A stretch of 64,000 nt of DNA from Epiperipatus broadwayi (GCA_028023455.1 JAQFVV010012446.1:1676001-1740000), one strand, 5' to 3'; positions 11,110 to 22,745 are shown, counted from the stretch's first letter. Notes: generated by a model not told the origin, from the letters alone. A program made the numbers and translations.

Positions 11110-11275
11110 TTAAAAAAAGGATATAATAAGCTTTAACTGGTTTAAAGTTTATATCTGGGTTGAGGATAATTTCTAGTTTAACAAATAGTTAGCTATAATT
11201 ATTGATGTGTTCACTTGATGTGGTTTGTGTCAAAGTTGTGGGTAGAGTAAATTTCACACATGTAAATCAAAATGG
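11110..11275 (+). repeat. Dispersed repeat E, copy 1
   Basis: Shares a core (CTTTAACTG..GTTTAAAGTTTATATCTGGGTT, GATAATCTCTA, CAAAGTTGTGGGT, TGTAAATCAAAATG) with 21885-22050, 51985-52160 and 52310-52480. No coding capacity or terminal structure seen. Confidence 0.6.
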
Positions 11276-11409
11276 TACTATAATACAAATGATAGATTTT
11301 GGAGTTTAAAGTCTATGGATCGAGAACCAGCTTAATCAGGGCAATAAATCATTCTATTTATTATTCATTCATTTATACATAATACTGCTATAAATGTTTT
11401 CATCAGGTA

Positions 11410-11627
11410 TTATCATCATCATTTTTGATTCACTGCATGATGCTCTCTCCAAGTTCAATTCATCTTCTCCAATCTCTAGCTTCTTTTCTCCACATCACTC
11501 CCAGAACACTTCCTTATTTCATAATTCCATCTCACATGTGGCCACCTTCTAGGTCTTTTACAATCTCTTGGAATCCAGTTTAAGATTTCAACTGTCCATC
11601 TATTATCATCTTTTCTAGCAATATTTT
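11410..11627 (-). mobile_element. RTE-like LINE 3' fragment
   Basis: Begins with the (ATG)n-type tail on the minus strand (TATCATCATCATTTTTG) and follows the 3' end of the longer copy at 25543-26617, including the segment that encodes the PRDCKR..RKRPC-like tail. Short 5'-truncated insertion. Confidence 0.7.
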
Positions 11628-12065
11628 TCACTATAATTTGTCAAAATTATATTGATTTCATTTCAGAATTCTATTTGTGTTTTTATGTTTTTTAAAGTAG
11701 GTATAGTAAAACATAAATGTATATGATTGGTAAGTAGTGGCATGCGCATTCAATAATTAACCAACAACAATTCTCTTACAGGTTGAATGCACTTTTATTT
11801 TAAATGTACGGTGGATTTATATAAATGAAAAAAAAAAGATTATATAATATGTCATTACTATAGCTGGAGGTATCATAGCCACAATAGCTATAACTATTAC
11901 TATTATTACTACTACTCCTGATAATGATTATAGTACTACAATTATGTAATAAATATTCAATTTTAAACTTTCACAACGTTAACAGAGATGAAATAGAACT
12001 GGAATTGACAATCATCCATCTATTCTCTAATTTGCTGTCATAAAAAGAATAGATTTATTTAGCGA
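11628..12065. other. No gene; ACT/ATT trinucleotide run
   Basis: A+T-rich spacer with a degenerate trinucleotide run (ACTATTACTATTATTACTAC) near 11895. Confidence 0.45.
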
Positions 12066-12077
12066 TTTCACAACTAG

Positions 12078-13250
12078 ATGGAAAGTGAAAAAGATATTAA
12101 TGCTAAATGGGAAAAGTACTTAGAAAAGAAGAAGTTGGCTAAAATAGATATTTATAGAGAGAGAATGAAATTGAATAGTAAAGTGTTGGAGGATATTAAT
12201 AAAAGTGGAAGAGATGGGAGTAAAAAATTTTGGAATTATATTAAAAGGAGAAATGTGGGGAAGAGAGAGTTAGTATTACTAGATGATGAGGGAACAGAGT
12301 GTAGCTCTAGAGAAGATTTAGAGAGAATCTTAAATAGTTATGAAATGAATATAGAAAAGATGTTAGATGTGAATGATAGAGTGTTAGAAAATATGAAAGA
12401 ATATAGTAATGGGAATATTAGTTTTTCAGAAAATGAACTAAATGAGATAGAAAAGAAATTGAAAAGTGGGAAGGCAAGAGGTTTAGATGGATGGGCAGCA
12501 GAGATGGTAATGAATTTCGGATATAGGGCAAAAGTAAAGTTATTATCCTGTTTTAATAAAATGGCACAGAATAGAGTTTCCCCAAATAGTTGGAGTAATA
12601 CAAGAGTAAGGTTATTGTTTAAAGGAAAGGGTAAGGATCATAGAAAGTTGAATAATTATAGACCGATAGCGGTAATATCAGTTTTATATAAAGTTTTCTC
12701 ATATATGGTGGCTAGTAAAATTGTAAAATGGGTGGAAGGGAATAATGTAGTGGGGGAAATGCAAGGAGGTTTTAGATTAGATAGGCATATAGGAGATAGT
12801 TTATTTGTAGTTACACAACTTATGGATATGAGTAGGAATGCAGGTAAACAGTTATATATGAGTTTTATAGATATAGAGAAGGCATATGATAGAGTAAATA
12901 GAAATAGATTATGGATAAGTTTAGCAAATTTGGGAATGGATGAAGCTTTAATACATATTATTAAGAAATTATATGAAAATAATTATTATATATATCAATT
13001 AGAGAATATAGAATCAATTAAAGTTAAAAATGGTGTGGGACTAAGGCAAGGATGCCCTATGTCACCTATTTTGTTTGTGTTGTATTTGAGTGAAATGGAA
13101 AGAGCAATAGAAAAATTAGGAAGAGGGATAGAGATACCGTTAATAGGTAGTAAGGGAGTATATATTTTGTCAGGTCTTTTTTTTTTTGCAGATGATATAT
13201 TTTTGTGTGGAGAAAAAAGAGAAGATATGAGGATATGGAAGTTATGTTGA
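12078..13250 (+). CDS. LINE reverse transcriptase, N-terminal two thirds (fragment)
   Basis: 390 codons of reverse transcriptase, which copies the element RNA at the nicked target site. Visible RT motifs: NYRPIAVISVLYK at about residues 193-205, the catalytic FIDIEKAYDRV at about 259-270, GLRQGCPMSPILF at about 321-333 and FADD at about 369-373. The N-terminal 130 residues are charged and helical, the usual linker between endonuclease and RT. The start at 12078 is only the first ATG after the truncation and not the native start. The last residues (from about 384) are out of frame because of a frameshift near 13225; the true continuation is in the frame of 13205-13702. The nearest look-alikes I remember are LINEs of arthropods, but clade is not assigned. 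Confidence 0.85.
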   Translation: MESEKDINAKWEKYLEKKKLAKIDIYRERMKLNSKVLEDINKSGRDGSKKFWNYIKRRNVGKRELVLLDDEGTECSSREDLERILNSYEMNIEKMLDVNDRVLENMKEYSNGNISFSENELNEIEKKLKSGKARGLDGWAAEMVMNFGYRAKVKLLSCFNKMAQNRVSPNSWSNTRVRLLFKGKGKDHRKLNNYRPIAVISVLYKVFSYMVASKIVKWVEGNNVVGEMQGGFRLDRHIGDSLFVVTQLMDMSRNAGKQLYMSFIDIEKAYDRVNRNRLWISLANLGMDEALIHIIKKLYENNYYIYQLENIESIKVKNGVGLRQGCPMSPILFVLYLSEMERAIEKLGRGIEIPLIGSKGVYILSGLFFFADDIFLCGEKREDMRIWKLC

Positions 13251-14440
13251 GGACATATGCAAGGGTGGGTAAAGAGATGGGGATTAAATTTAGTGAAGAA
13301 AAATCAAATATAATGATGGTTAATACTGGGGAAAGAGAAGATGTAGAATTTTTATTGGGAGATATTAAGTTAAGTGTGGTGAATAGATATAGTTATTTGG
13401 GAATTATTTTAAGTAATCAGAAATATTATTTGGATGAATGGGAGAAAAAATTGATAAATGAAGCAAAGAAAAGAAAGGGATTGATAAAGAAATTAACAGT
13501 ATTTTCATATAATAAATATGATGTAGCTAAAATTATATGGAAAGGAGTTGCAGTAGCAGGGTTAACATATGGTAATGATGCATTATATGTTAGTAAAAAG
13601 ATATTAGATTACTTAGAAAAAGCTCAAAGGGAAGTAGGAAGACATGCATTGGATGCAGAAGTATGGACAGCAAGGGAGGCAATTCAAGGAGAAATGGGAT
13701 GATCAAGTTTTCATATGAGAGATGCAAAAAGTAAAATGAAAATGTTTGGTAGATTGCAGTTTATGAATAATAAAAGAATAGCTAAAATAGTATTTAATTG
13801 GGTTATGAGTAAAGGGCAGGTAACAAAATGGGTGAGAAAGGTAATGTGGTATGCAAAAGATTTGGATAAAGAATTTATATCAATATATTTGTACAAAAGA
13901 TGGGATGATTGTGTTAAGAGGATTATTGAGTGTTATAGTAGTAAGGAATGGGATAAAAGAATAAATTTATTAATAAAGACTAGGGAGTTAGAGAAATGGA
14001 GAAATAGTATGGAGAGTAAAAAGAGTTTAAATATATATAGAAATAAACAGAATATTAGGTGTGAGTTAATATATGATAATAGTAAGGAAAGTAGTTTATT
14101 GTTTAAGGCTCGAACGGGATCTTTAGCTACAAAAGAATATACATGTAAATGGAAAAATATGGGTGATTTATTTTGTAAATTATGTAAGGAAGGAATAGAA
14201 AATATTAGGCATTTGTTAATTGAATGTAAATGTTTGAAAACAGAAAGGGTACATATACTGAAGTTGTGGAAAAATAAATATGAAAAAAGTGATTATACAG
14301 AAAGTGAATTATTGGTTTTTATGCTGGGTTTGTGAAAAGATAAGGGGGATTTAGATATAAAGATTATAGAGTTGACAAAAATTATGGTGTGGAAATGGGA
14401 TAGAGCAAATTATGGGTAAATTTAGAGTGGGGAATGTAAA
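13205..14440 (+). pseudogene. LINE RT thumb and CCHC C-terminus, broken
   Basis: Continuation of the L1 protein in a second frame: 13205-13702, then a TGG-to-TGA change, then 13715-14335 in the same frame and a GGG-to-TGA-type stop before the normal end. The C-terminal part has CKLC followed by IRHLLIEC, a CxxC-H-C zinc-knuckle arrangement seen at the end of many LINE proteins. The intact sequence at the same sites can be read in the copies at 16362 and 49216. Confidence 0.85.
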
Positions 14441-14528
14441 ATAAAGTGGCTAACAGGTTTATCTGGGCATAATTGCTGAGATATTCTTGACTTCGTTTAA
14501 GGAGAAGCCATAATACATCACATCACAT

Positions 14529-14841
14529 ATTAGGCATCTATTAATTGAATATAAATGAGTGCAAGTAGAAAGAGCACAAATAATCAAGTTGTGAGGGAAT
14601 AAATATAAACAGATTGATTATACAGAAGTGGGTTATTGGTTTTTATTCTGGGTTTGGAAAATGATAGGGAATATTTAGATATAAAAGCCATCGAGTTGAC
14701 AAAGATTATATTGCGGAAATGGGATGGAGCAAGATAAAGAAGAATATGGAAAAAACTTAGGGCGGCCAATGGGCATGGTAGCCGAGAGATTTCTGACTCA
14801 GGAAAAGGAGAAGTCACAGTGCATCTCATCATCATCATCAT
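14529..14841 (+). mobile_element. LINE 3'-end fragment, second copy back to back
   Basis: Starts at ATTAGGCATCTATTAATTGA, the region coding for the CCHC knuckle, and runs to a tail of (ATC)n at 14825-14841. It abuts the (ATCAC)n tail of L1 with no spacer, so it inserted into, or beside, that tail. Confidence 0.8.
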
Positions 14842-14936
14842 TTAATAATGCAATAAATATTTAAAAATCTCATCAAAAATTAATTTCTGAGTTTGATCAA
14901 AAATAGATTATCTAAGTATGTAATTATAAATTTATT

Positions 14937-15036
14937 AAACGCACGTAATATCTACTGAGGCTATAACCTCGATAATATGCGTGTAAAAATGCGATAGTAG
15001 AGACCTCTACAGGTGTTTTAACCACAAGCTTACGCT
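14937..15036 (+). repeat. Palindrome family P, half copy
   Basis: One arm of the repeat that forms complete palindromes at 20694-20885 and 60348-60504: ATAAATTTATT, ACGCAC, CTGAGGCTATAACCTC, ATATGCG and GACCTCTACAGG in the same order. Confidence 0.65.
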
Positions 15037-16361
15037 ATGGAACAAAAGAGGGGAACCCTTCTTTACTTCAACCTACTTTCTATGTAATATATGTTAAGAT
15101 TTAATTAGATGTTATATAAATATAGGTGTAATACATGAAGATTAATACACTAAAACTCTTAATCCAAAGCACAACAAAAAATACTTTTGAGAGAAAACAA
15201 CATCTTCCTCTTTAATTCTTTTATAGAGGTTTATCTGAAGCACTTTGGAATATTTTTAAAACAATCATATTACTTTTTAAATCTATATTTTAAATTGCTT
15301 GGCATTTGTGAAAATTTTCAATTTATGCCTTGTCAATACAGATAATGAAATACGTAAATATAAATATTCCCGGCGATTAATATTATAGAATCGACAGTGT
15401 TTAAAATACAAGGGGCAAGTCAAACATTTAAAGTACGTAGATTAATAGAATTATATTTTCTTTAAAATTGAGGGCATTCAAATCTAGATGAAAGAAAGAT
15501 ATCGCTAGATTTACTCGAATTTGTTTATAAGTATTCGTCCAAACAAAATAACATTTTCACCCATGATATACAAATGCGCACTAAACTTAAGTGATTCACT
15601 TAAATTTTTTTAAAACTCTTACTGGCGGGCGAGTGCGCGCGCAGATTTATAATATTTAAGAAATAGCTCATTACCGGAGGTTGACTTCCGCTTTAATAAT
15701 TTCGATATTTACAATACACTGTATAACTTTTCTTTACTTTTTAATATCATTGGGTTTCAGAATAATAATAAAAATTGTTAATTCAATAAATCGATTATAA
15801 TAAAATTACATAATTCAATATTGGATATAAATTTAAAATTACGGCAACAAAGAAGATCAATGGAATAAAAAGAAGAAATTACCGAATATTATTTTATCAA
15901 ACTTAAAAGTATTGACAAATAATTTTATTCTTAAAAGAAAATACTTTGTCAAGTTCTTTTAAGAAAAACTGAAATAACTTCTTAAATGATTATATAAAAT
16001 AAAGCTAGAAGAATAAAGAAAAACGATTTCTATTATTAAAATTATTCAGAAGAAAGTAAAAAGAATTAATAATAGAAGTGAAACCCTCATAAAGCTTGTA
16101 ATTAAACTAGATATAATTTAAAGGGATTTGAACCCAGACTTTTAAGATCCCTACATAATGCAATTTAAATTTTAAATGTAGGGATGTTTCTTCACTCTCA
16201 TTAAATGTTGAATATTTTAAATTTTATTTAAACTTTTCCAAATCCAAACAACCGTTAGTAATAACACAAAGGTAACACAGGTTAAAAATTTAAACGTTTT
16301 TGGTTTTATTATTTTCTGCTCTCAGATGTTGGTAGCGTAAGCAGTGAGAATACTAGCATGT
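15037..16361. other. No gene; one tRNA-like fragment
   Basis: Mostly featureless. At about 16120-16165, minus strand, GTCTGGGTTCAAATCCC gives a perfect tRNA B-box next to a short inverted repeat (TCCCTACATAATGCA...TGTAGGGA), matching the B-box end of the repeats at 21400 and 22600. Confidence 0.5.
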
Positions 16362-17532
16362 AAAGTTAAGTGTGGTGAATAGATATAGTTATTTGGGAGT
16401 CATCTTGAGTAATCAGAAAAATTGCTTGGATGAATACGAGAAAAAATTGATAAATGAAACAAAGAAAAGAAAGGGGTTGATAAAAAAAACTAACAGTGTT
16501 TTCATATAATAAATATGATGTAGCTAGAATTGTATGGAAGGGAGTGGCAGTACCAGGGTTAACATACGGCAATGATGTGTTATGTGTTAGTAAAGGGGTA
16601 TTAGATTACTTAGAAAAAGTACAAAGGGAAGTAGGAAGACATGCATTGGATGCAGAGGTGTGGACAGCAAAGGAGGCAATTCAAGGAGAAATGGGATGGT
16701 CAAGTTTTTATATGAGGGATGCAAAAAGCAAATTAAAAATGTTCAGTAGATTGCAGTTTATGGATAATAAAAGAATAGTCAAAATAGTATTTAATTGGGT
16801 TACAAATAAAGGGCAGGCAATAAGATGGATGAGAAAGGTAATGCGGTATACAGAAGATTTGGATAAAGAATTTATGTCAGTATACTTGTACAAAAGGTGG
16901 ATGATTGTATTAGGAGGATTGTTGAGTGTTATAATGGTAAGGAGTGGGATAGAAGAATAGATGCATTAATAAAGAATATGGAGTTGGAGAGATGGAAAAC
17001 TAGTATGGAGAGTAAAATGAGTTTAAATATATATATAGAAGTAAATGGATCATTGGGTGTGAGTTAATTTATGATAATAGTAAGGAAAGTAGTTTATTGT
17101 TAAAGGCTCGAACGGGATCTTTAGCAACAAGGGAATATATATGTAAATGGAAAAATATGGATGATTAATCTGCAAGTTGTGTAAGGAAGGCATAGAAAAT
17201 ATTAGGCATATGTTACTTCAATGTAAATGCTTGGAAGCAGAAAGGATACAAATAATGAAGTTATGGATTAAATATGAACAAAGTAATTATACAGAAATTG
17301 AGTTATTGATTTTTATGCTAGATTTGGAAAAAGATAAGGGAGATTTAGATATGAAGGTTATGGAATTGACAAAGATTATGTTGTGAAATGGGATGGAGCA
17401 GATTATGGGAAAACTTAGGGTGGAGAATGGAAAGGGAAGGTAAAGTGGCTAACAGGTTTTTCTGGGCATAGTTGCTGAGACATTCCTGACTCCGTATAAG
17501 GAGAAGTCACAATGCATCACATCACATCACAT
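16362..17532 (+). mobile_element. LINE copy L2, 5'-truncated pseudogene
   Basis: Starts within the RT thumb region (equivalent to 13367 in L1) and ends in (ATCAC)n. The coding frame is broken by an extra A near 16488, by a shift near 16900 and by others; the longest piece is 16496-16960. It keeps TGG at the site where L1 has a stop. Confidence 0.85.
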
Positions 17533-17795
17533 AGGAGTCGAACTTACACCTTTATATTCTTGAATATTGAATTTTAATGCAATGCTCTAATCAACTGATG
17601 CCTAACCAGTGATAATATTAGCATAGGCATCAAACTTATACCTTTAGATTATTGAATATCAAATTTTAAGGCAAGATTCTAACCAACTGAGATATTCTGC
17701 AAAAAACTAAGTTGATTAGAGCATTGTCTTAAAACCTGATATTTAGTAATCTAATGGTGTAAGTTTGACTCTCCTATGTGAGTACTGTCACTGAT
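17533..17795. repeat. tRNA-like SINE fragments in inverted arrangement
   Basis: Three related pieces: minus at about 17535-17600, minus at about 17615-17690 and plus at about 17705-17785. Each pairs an A-box-like TTGATTAGAGCATTG with a B-box-like GTGTAAGTTTGACTCC separated by an A+T-rich insert. They look like retroposed tRNA-derived sequence, not working tRNA genes. Confidence 0.5.
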
Positions 17796-18172
17796 TAGGC
17801 CAACAACACCTGAAGAAGAGTCAAGAATATTGCCACTCAAAATGTATAATCTACTAATGTGTGCTGGGAAAAGTTTAAATAAAGTTTAAAATTTTCTAGA
17901 CATTCAACATTTAATGATGGACAGTGGAAATAGCCCAACATATTATCCCACATATATAGGTATGTGTGCTATGTAAAAATAATTGCTATCCACAATCTTA
18001 TTTAAAGTTTTGTCAGTCATATGTATGCACAAATAGTCCCAGTGGAGGGTAACTGGATCTCTCTCCAAACTGTCTGTAGCTGCATTTATGAACCTAAGCA
18101 TGCATTATATATCAACTTTTTAGTTATTCCTCACAAAAAGTTTAAGATGCTAGTATATCTAGATCATGAATC

Positions 18173-18296
18173 GTATGACATAAAATGTTACAGTAGGTTT
18201 TATAGCTTAACTTTGTATGCCATAAAATGTGACAGTAAGTTTTGTAGCTTAACTTCATATGACAAAAAATGTGATAATAAGTTTTGTAGCTTAACT
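18173..18296 (+). repeat. Three tandem 42-bp repeats
   Basis: The phrase TTTTGTAGCTTAACT recurs at about 18200, 18242 and 18284, each after an AAAATGTNACAGTAAG block. Because 42 is a multiple of three, the overlapping 98-codon frame (18021-18317) reads as 14-residue repeats of the type CSLT..YD.KCD.KF. A related word pair occurs near 19290. I see no evidence that it is translated. Confidence 0.7.
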
Positions 18297-18319
18297 CAGG
18301 ATGGAACAACATACTAACA

Positions 18320-19778
18320 TTAAAATTTGTTGAAATTGAGCAAAATAACAGTTACTGAGATATTTAAAATGATTCAAGCTGTGAATGGCAGTGAAGCCAT
18401 AAATTGCAAGAGGATTTCAAGATTTCACAATCACATGAAGAACATCAAAGATAACCAGTGAGGGTGCAAGACACTGTCACATTTCATGTTTTAACTCATG
18501 ATCTAAATATGCTAACATCTTAAAATTTTTGTGGTAACTATATTACGTCAATGCATAACATATGCATTGATTCAGAGAAAGTACATCAGGAAGCTTGGAG
18601 AAAAAACAAACTACCTTTTCACTGAGACAAGAATGTGTATATTATGATTAGTCAATAAATACAATGTACACATAAAGTTCTCTGCCCGATTATAGAGTCA
18701 ATAGCTAGGTAATGGGATGCCATATGAATCACCATCAGAAGAATTTTGTCATTGCTTGCTACCTTCTTAATATAATTTGTTTTAATATGTCAATTTTAGA
18801 ATCGCACCCAGTAAACATTAATGAACCCATAACCATAAGATGCACAGTGGACAAACTCAAAGTACTAATATATGTACTATTCTTAATAATCATTGAGCCC
18901 CTGAAATGCAAAATGTATTTCAAGATTTTTAAAAATTCATTAAAAATAAAAGCAGATAATTAACTATACATCCCAAAAACTTTGAAAGCTATTGTAGCCT
19001 TAAAATATGCCAGAACATATAATAATTAATATTAGTGAGACATACTATTATGGAAACATTCATGCTTTATCTTCAGGAAGTAGATGAATATATTTGGAGA
19101 AAGGGGGGGGGGTATTCTGATTTTATATTTTAGCAATAGGAAAAAAGTTTAAAAGCAGCTCCTTTAAAAGAAAAGCTATAAGATCACTAAAGATGGCTGC
19201 CATACCAAGTTGCCTACAGCACCATCTTTGAATCAACATGTGTACTATGTAGTAAAGCATTAGCATATCTCCATTATGAGTTATGAGTTATAACATGAAA
19301 TGTGACAGTATATTTCATACTTTTGCAAGAAAACCCAATAAATCATATTCAATGCTCTTGGAATCTTATAAACAATTTGACAAGGAATTTTTCCAATTCA
19401 TGATGTGGCTGTCATATACAATTTAAATCACTTCTAAAGTTTAAACAGCAGTTTTGCCCAATTTAAAATAAAATTAAATGAAAGCATGATGTTCCATCAT
19501 GAGTTACTACAAAGATGAACTACACTCGTATTTCAAATTGTAACTCACTCATAATCAGACACTCAAATGCCTTAAAATTTTTGTGATGAATATAATCTAT
19601 GCTACCAAGTAATTCATGCATTGATTCAGAAATGTCACTTCAAGCAGTTTGGATTAGTCACTTTTTCAATAGAGCACACAATGTATTTCTAACACTCACA
19701 GATTTCATTTTACTAAATAGCAGAGGTATATCTTTTATCCTTAGAAACCATAATGTAATTTCATATAAAATCAATAGG
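18320..19778. other. No gene seen
   Basis: A+T-rich, with a G9 run at about 19105. About 18500-18640 and 19560-19720 share blocks (cttaaaatttttgtg, gcattgattcagaaa, cacttcagga/aagcag), so an old repeat is probably present twice. The 83-codon frame at 18712-18963 is unrecognised. Confidence 0.45.
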
Positions 19779-19887
19779 CATTAGATGGTTATAAAGAAAT
19801 CAATTCATGTCACATGACCTAATTTAAGAAGCTTGTATTACAAATGTTATATATAGAGCTTGCAAATAAGCTCTTAAAAAGCATTGC

Positions 19888-19950
19888 AGAATATCCCCAA
19901 CCCCAGATTGCTTTCTCCTACTGACTTCTTTGGTGAGGTGCTAGGATATT
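19888..19950 (-). ncRNA. Decayed hammerhead, family B
   Basis: Outer stem GAATATCC with GGATATTC is intact, but the CTGANGA box has become CCAAAGA-like and GAAAC has become GAAAG. Not expected to cleave. Confidence 0.45.
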
Positions 19951-20114
19951 CAAGCATTAGATTAAAAATACCAGGATAAGCCCAGCCCTTTATCTAATGG
20001 GTGACTATTAAGTAGAAAATCTGAAATTCAGATTTTCTACTTCAGATTTTCTAGTTAATAGTTATCCATTAGATAAAGTGCTAGGCTTGTCCTGGTATTA
20101 TTAATCTAATGCTT

Positions 20115-20177
20115 GAATATCCTAGCACCTCACTGAGGAAGTCAGTAGCAGAAACTGGTCTGGGATTGGGGATATTC
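20115..20177 (+). ncRNA. Hammerhead ribozyme motif, family B
   Basis: CTGAGGA at 20133-20139, GAAAC at 20151-20155, GTC at 20158-20160. Stem I has an inner helix CTCA with TGGG and an outer perfect 8-bp helix GAATATCC with GGATATTC. Stem II is short and poor (AGT-CAGTA-GCA), the main weakness. Confidence 0.6.
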
Positions 20178-20693
20178 TGTAAAGCTTGTTAAGAGCATAT
20201 TTGCGAGTTCTATATATAACATTAGATGGTAGTAAAAGATTAAGACTTTCCATGATTATTTGTCTTCTTTTATATTATGTACATCCATAGGTTTGTTGCT
20301 ATCAAGTAAAATGCCAAGACATTTTTCAAGTAAACTAGATTTTTGGTCTTAAGATAGCCATCTTGAATGCTTATAATATTCTAAATATTTGAATATTAAA
20401 TAAGTATTAAAAGTACAATGCTAAATCAATATATTTTACCAAAAGGACACCAAAAAATCATAGTGGTCTGCTTTCTGACTACTTATTATTTTACAATTGT
20501 TAATTTTATTCCTATTTACACTTTGATTTCTGGGATTAAAGAAAGACACTATGTCTAAAATTATTTCCTCTCTTTTTACATTGCTTCCATAAAAATAAAT
20601 AAATGACTTAATTTATAGCTCAACGGAATAAACTTTAAGATTCATATGAAATTTATGATGAAAAATATTCCAAAACATAGGTTCATTATTTAT

Positions 20694-20885
20694 AATTATA
20701 AATTTATTTAGACGCACATTGATTACATAAGTAATATTTACTAAGGCTGTAAACCTCAAGAATATGCGCGTGAATATGTGAAGGTAGGGACCTCTACAAG
20801 TCTTAACTACAAGCTTGTGGTTAAGACCTGTAGAGGTCCATACCTTTGCATTTTCACATGCATATTCTTGAGGTTTACAGCCTTA
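20694..20885. repeat. Palindrome family P, complete copy with 13-bp TSD
   Basis: A 146-bp near-perfect palindrome (20741-20886, centre AAGCTT at 20811-20816) preceded by an unpaired ATAAATTTATTTAGACGCAC leader. GTTCATTATTTAT is present at both edges (20681-20693 and 20886-20898). Confidence 0.8.
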
Positions 20886-21399
20886 GTTCATTATTTATGA
20901 AAATTTCTATAAAATTCTGTTTTCCGATTATGTATTCAAAATCAAGCTGGAGTAAACCCTAAACATCTATAGTCTTTAGACTTATATATTCTTAGACTGA
21001 AGTGATACATTCAAATGTTAGTATAAGAGACTTCAGTTACTTAACATGATGAATTAATACTTGTGTGATATTCCTGCAATACAATTTATAAAAATCATAA
21101 GTACAACAGAAATAGAAGCAAATGATACAGTTCACTAAAAATCCCAGATGTAAATATGTTAATAAGGAATTAGAATTTCTATCTGGCTATCTGGCTATCT
21201 TATAAAAAAGAAGAAACTGTTGTTAAAAATTTCACAGAAACAGAGCACCTGTAATAAAAAATACAATATTCTGAAAAAGTATTAATAATTATTTATTTAG
21301 CAATAAAGTTGCATTTTATGAAATAGTTAATGTGGATTTATTTAACATGGGAAAAATAGAACTTAATTTTGTAAGTAATTTTATAATTTAGATTGGCTA

Positions 21400-21620
21400 T
21401 CTTAATATAAAGCTGAGCACTGATTGTATATATGTGTGGATATAGTGGTCTGGACCAACTGATGATTGCTGGTTTAGCATGAAATACATATATTGGTGAT
21501 TATTTATCTTTTCAACATGTGTGTGATCAGGTGGGTCAGCAATATGAGATGGTACTGAGAGTAGTGGGTTGTGTGAAAGTCTGAGTTCGAATCCCGCATA
21601 TATTACATATATAAATGCAG
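21400..21620 (+). mobile_element. Repeat with tRNA-like B-box end (SINE-like)
   Basis: Contains GGTCTGGACCAACTGATG, GCATGAAATACATATATTGG, ACATGTGTGTGATCA and ends AGTCTGAGTTCGAATCCC, a good B-box. Two further copies at 22375-22590 (minus) and 22600-22745 (plus) share this order. The B-box is at the far end and no clear A-box is visible, so promoter function is uncertain. Confidence 0.55.
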
Positions 21621-21884
21621 GTTGAAGCATGTACAATGTATTAAAATATAAAAATGTAATTTAGTTGTTTTTTTTTTTTATTTCTTTAAATTTATAAATG
21701 TTCTTCTAGAATTTTTATATAGGTAATAGAAGTAATGGTTTTATATAATTCATTAGATTTTATTGTATCTTTATTTATATGAATTCAAAAAGAATGGGGA
21801 AGTATGGAGGTGTTTATTATATCTATAAAGATATTACATACGGGACAGAGAAAGGTGAATAACTCCGTGTGTGTAAATTAAAAA

Positions 21885-22050
21885 AAAATAGATATATTAA
21901 TCTTTAATTGAGGTTTAAAGTTTATATCTGTGTTAGAGATAATCTCTAGTTTCGAAAATGATTAGTAATAATCATTAGTGTATTTATCTGAAATGGATGA
22001 CGTCAAAGTTGTGAGTGAAGGGAGTTTGACAATGGTAAATGAAAATGTAA
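21885..22050 (+). repeat. Dispersed repeat E, copy 2
   Basis: Same core as the copy at 11110; includes AATCATTAGTGTATTTATCTG and GTCAAAGTTGTGAGTG. Confidence 0.6.
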
Positions 22051-22235
22051 TAATTCATTAGATTATGGTTGAATGTTAGGTAAAACTTAAGATATTTGAA
22101 TCTTTCTGTCTTTTTTTTTTTATGAATTTGTAAAAAATAATTTGAAAGCATTGATAATATACTCTTTGTTCTTTCAATCTTTCTTTTCTTTGACAATAAA
22201 CAATCTGCTTTCAGAAGTAGAAATACACATCTACC

Positions 22236-22331
22236 CTTATATGTCTAAATGTGCTAAAATGTAGGCAATAGTGAAGCTATGTACAAATAGACGTCACCAC
22301 TGCCCGCATTTTAGCACATTTAGACATATGA
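22236..22331. repeat. Short hairpin-forming inverted repeat
   Basis: ATATGTCTAAATGTGCTAAA at the left pairs with TTTAGCACATTTAGACATAT at the right around a 50-base loop. Confidence 0.7.
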
Positions 22332-22374
22332 CTTGTAAGATTCGAAATACCTGCGTTCTTCATATACCTGGAGC

Positions 22375-22745
22375 TTAATTGTAAAAATAGAGGATTTGAA
22401 CATAGACTTTCAAGCACCCTTCAACTATCCACATCTCATACCACTGATGTACATGACAACACACATGTAAAAAAGTCAAATAATCACCTATATATGTATT
22501 TCATGCTGAACCAGCACTCATCAGTTGGTCCAGATTATCATCTCCCACACACATATATAATCAGTGCTCAGTTATATTAAGATAGCAAATCTTCATACTT
22601 TAATGGACTGGATCCAGCATGAAATATGTATATTGGTGATTATTTATCTTTTCTACATGTGCGTGGTCATGTGTATCAGTGATATGAGATACTATGGATA
22701 GTTGAAGGGTGCTTGAAAGTCTGTGTTCAAATCCCCTACATTTGC
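22375..22745. mobile_element. Two SINE-like repeats in inverted order
   Basis: Minus copy 22375-22590 and plus copy 22600-22745 of the repeat at 21400; the plus copy ends GTCTGTGTTCAAATCCCC, a B-box match. Confidence 0.55.

Larger units (their letters stand above)
12066..14529 (+). mobile_element. LINE copy L1, 5'-truncated, disabled
   Basis: Non-LTR retrotransposon encoding a reverse transcriptase and a C-terminal CCHC knuckle, ending in a short (ATCAC)n tail at 14513-14529. It lacks any endonuclease domain, so the 5' part is missing. It has at least one frameshift (about 13225) and two nonsense changes (13700-13702, 14333-14335) relative to the copies at 16362 and 48404. Directly followed by the 3' end of another copy. 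Confidence 0.9.
19790..20219. mobile_element. Family B hammerhead repeat, inverted pair with TSD
   Basis: Two copies face each other around about 20020 (TCAGATTTTCTA repeated at the centre). CATTAGATGGT lies just outside each end (19779-19789 and 20220-20230), an 11-base duplication. The plus arm has a better hammerhead core than the minus arm. Confidence 0.75.

Noticed and set aside
14584-14841. 85-codon minus frame starting MMMMM
   Set aside because: Antisense of the LINE 3' fragment; the methionines come from the (ATC)n tail.
20741-20886. Family P palindrome as a ribozyme
   Set aside because: It folds well but contains no GAAA box and no CTGANGA with matching partner; only a small hairpin (GAGG..CCTC type) is conserved.
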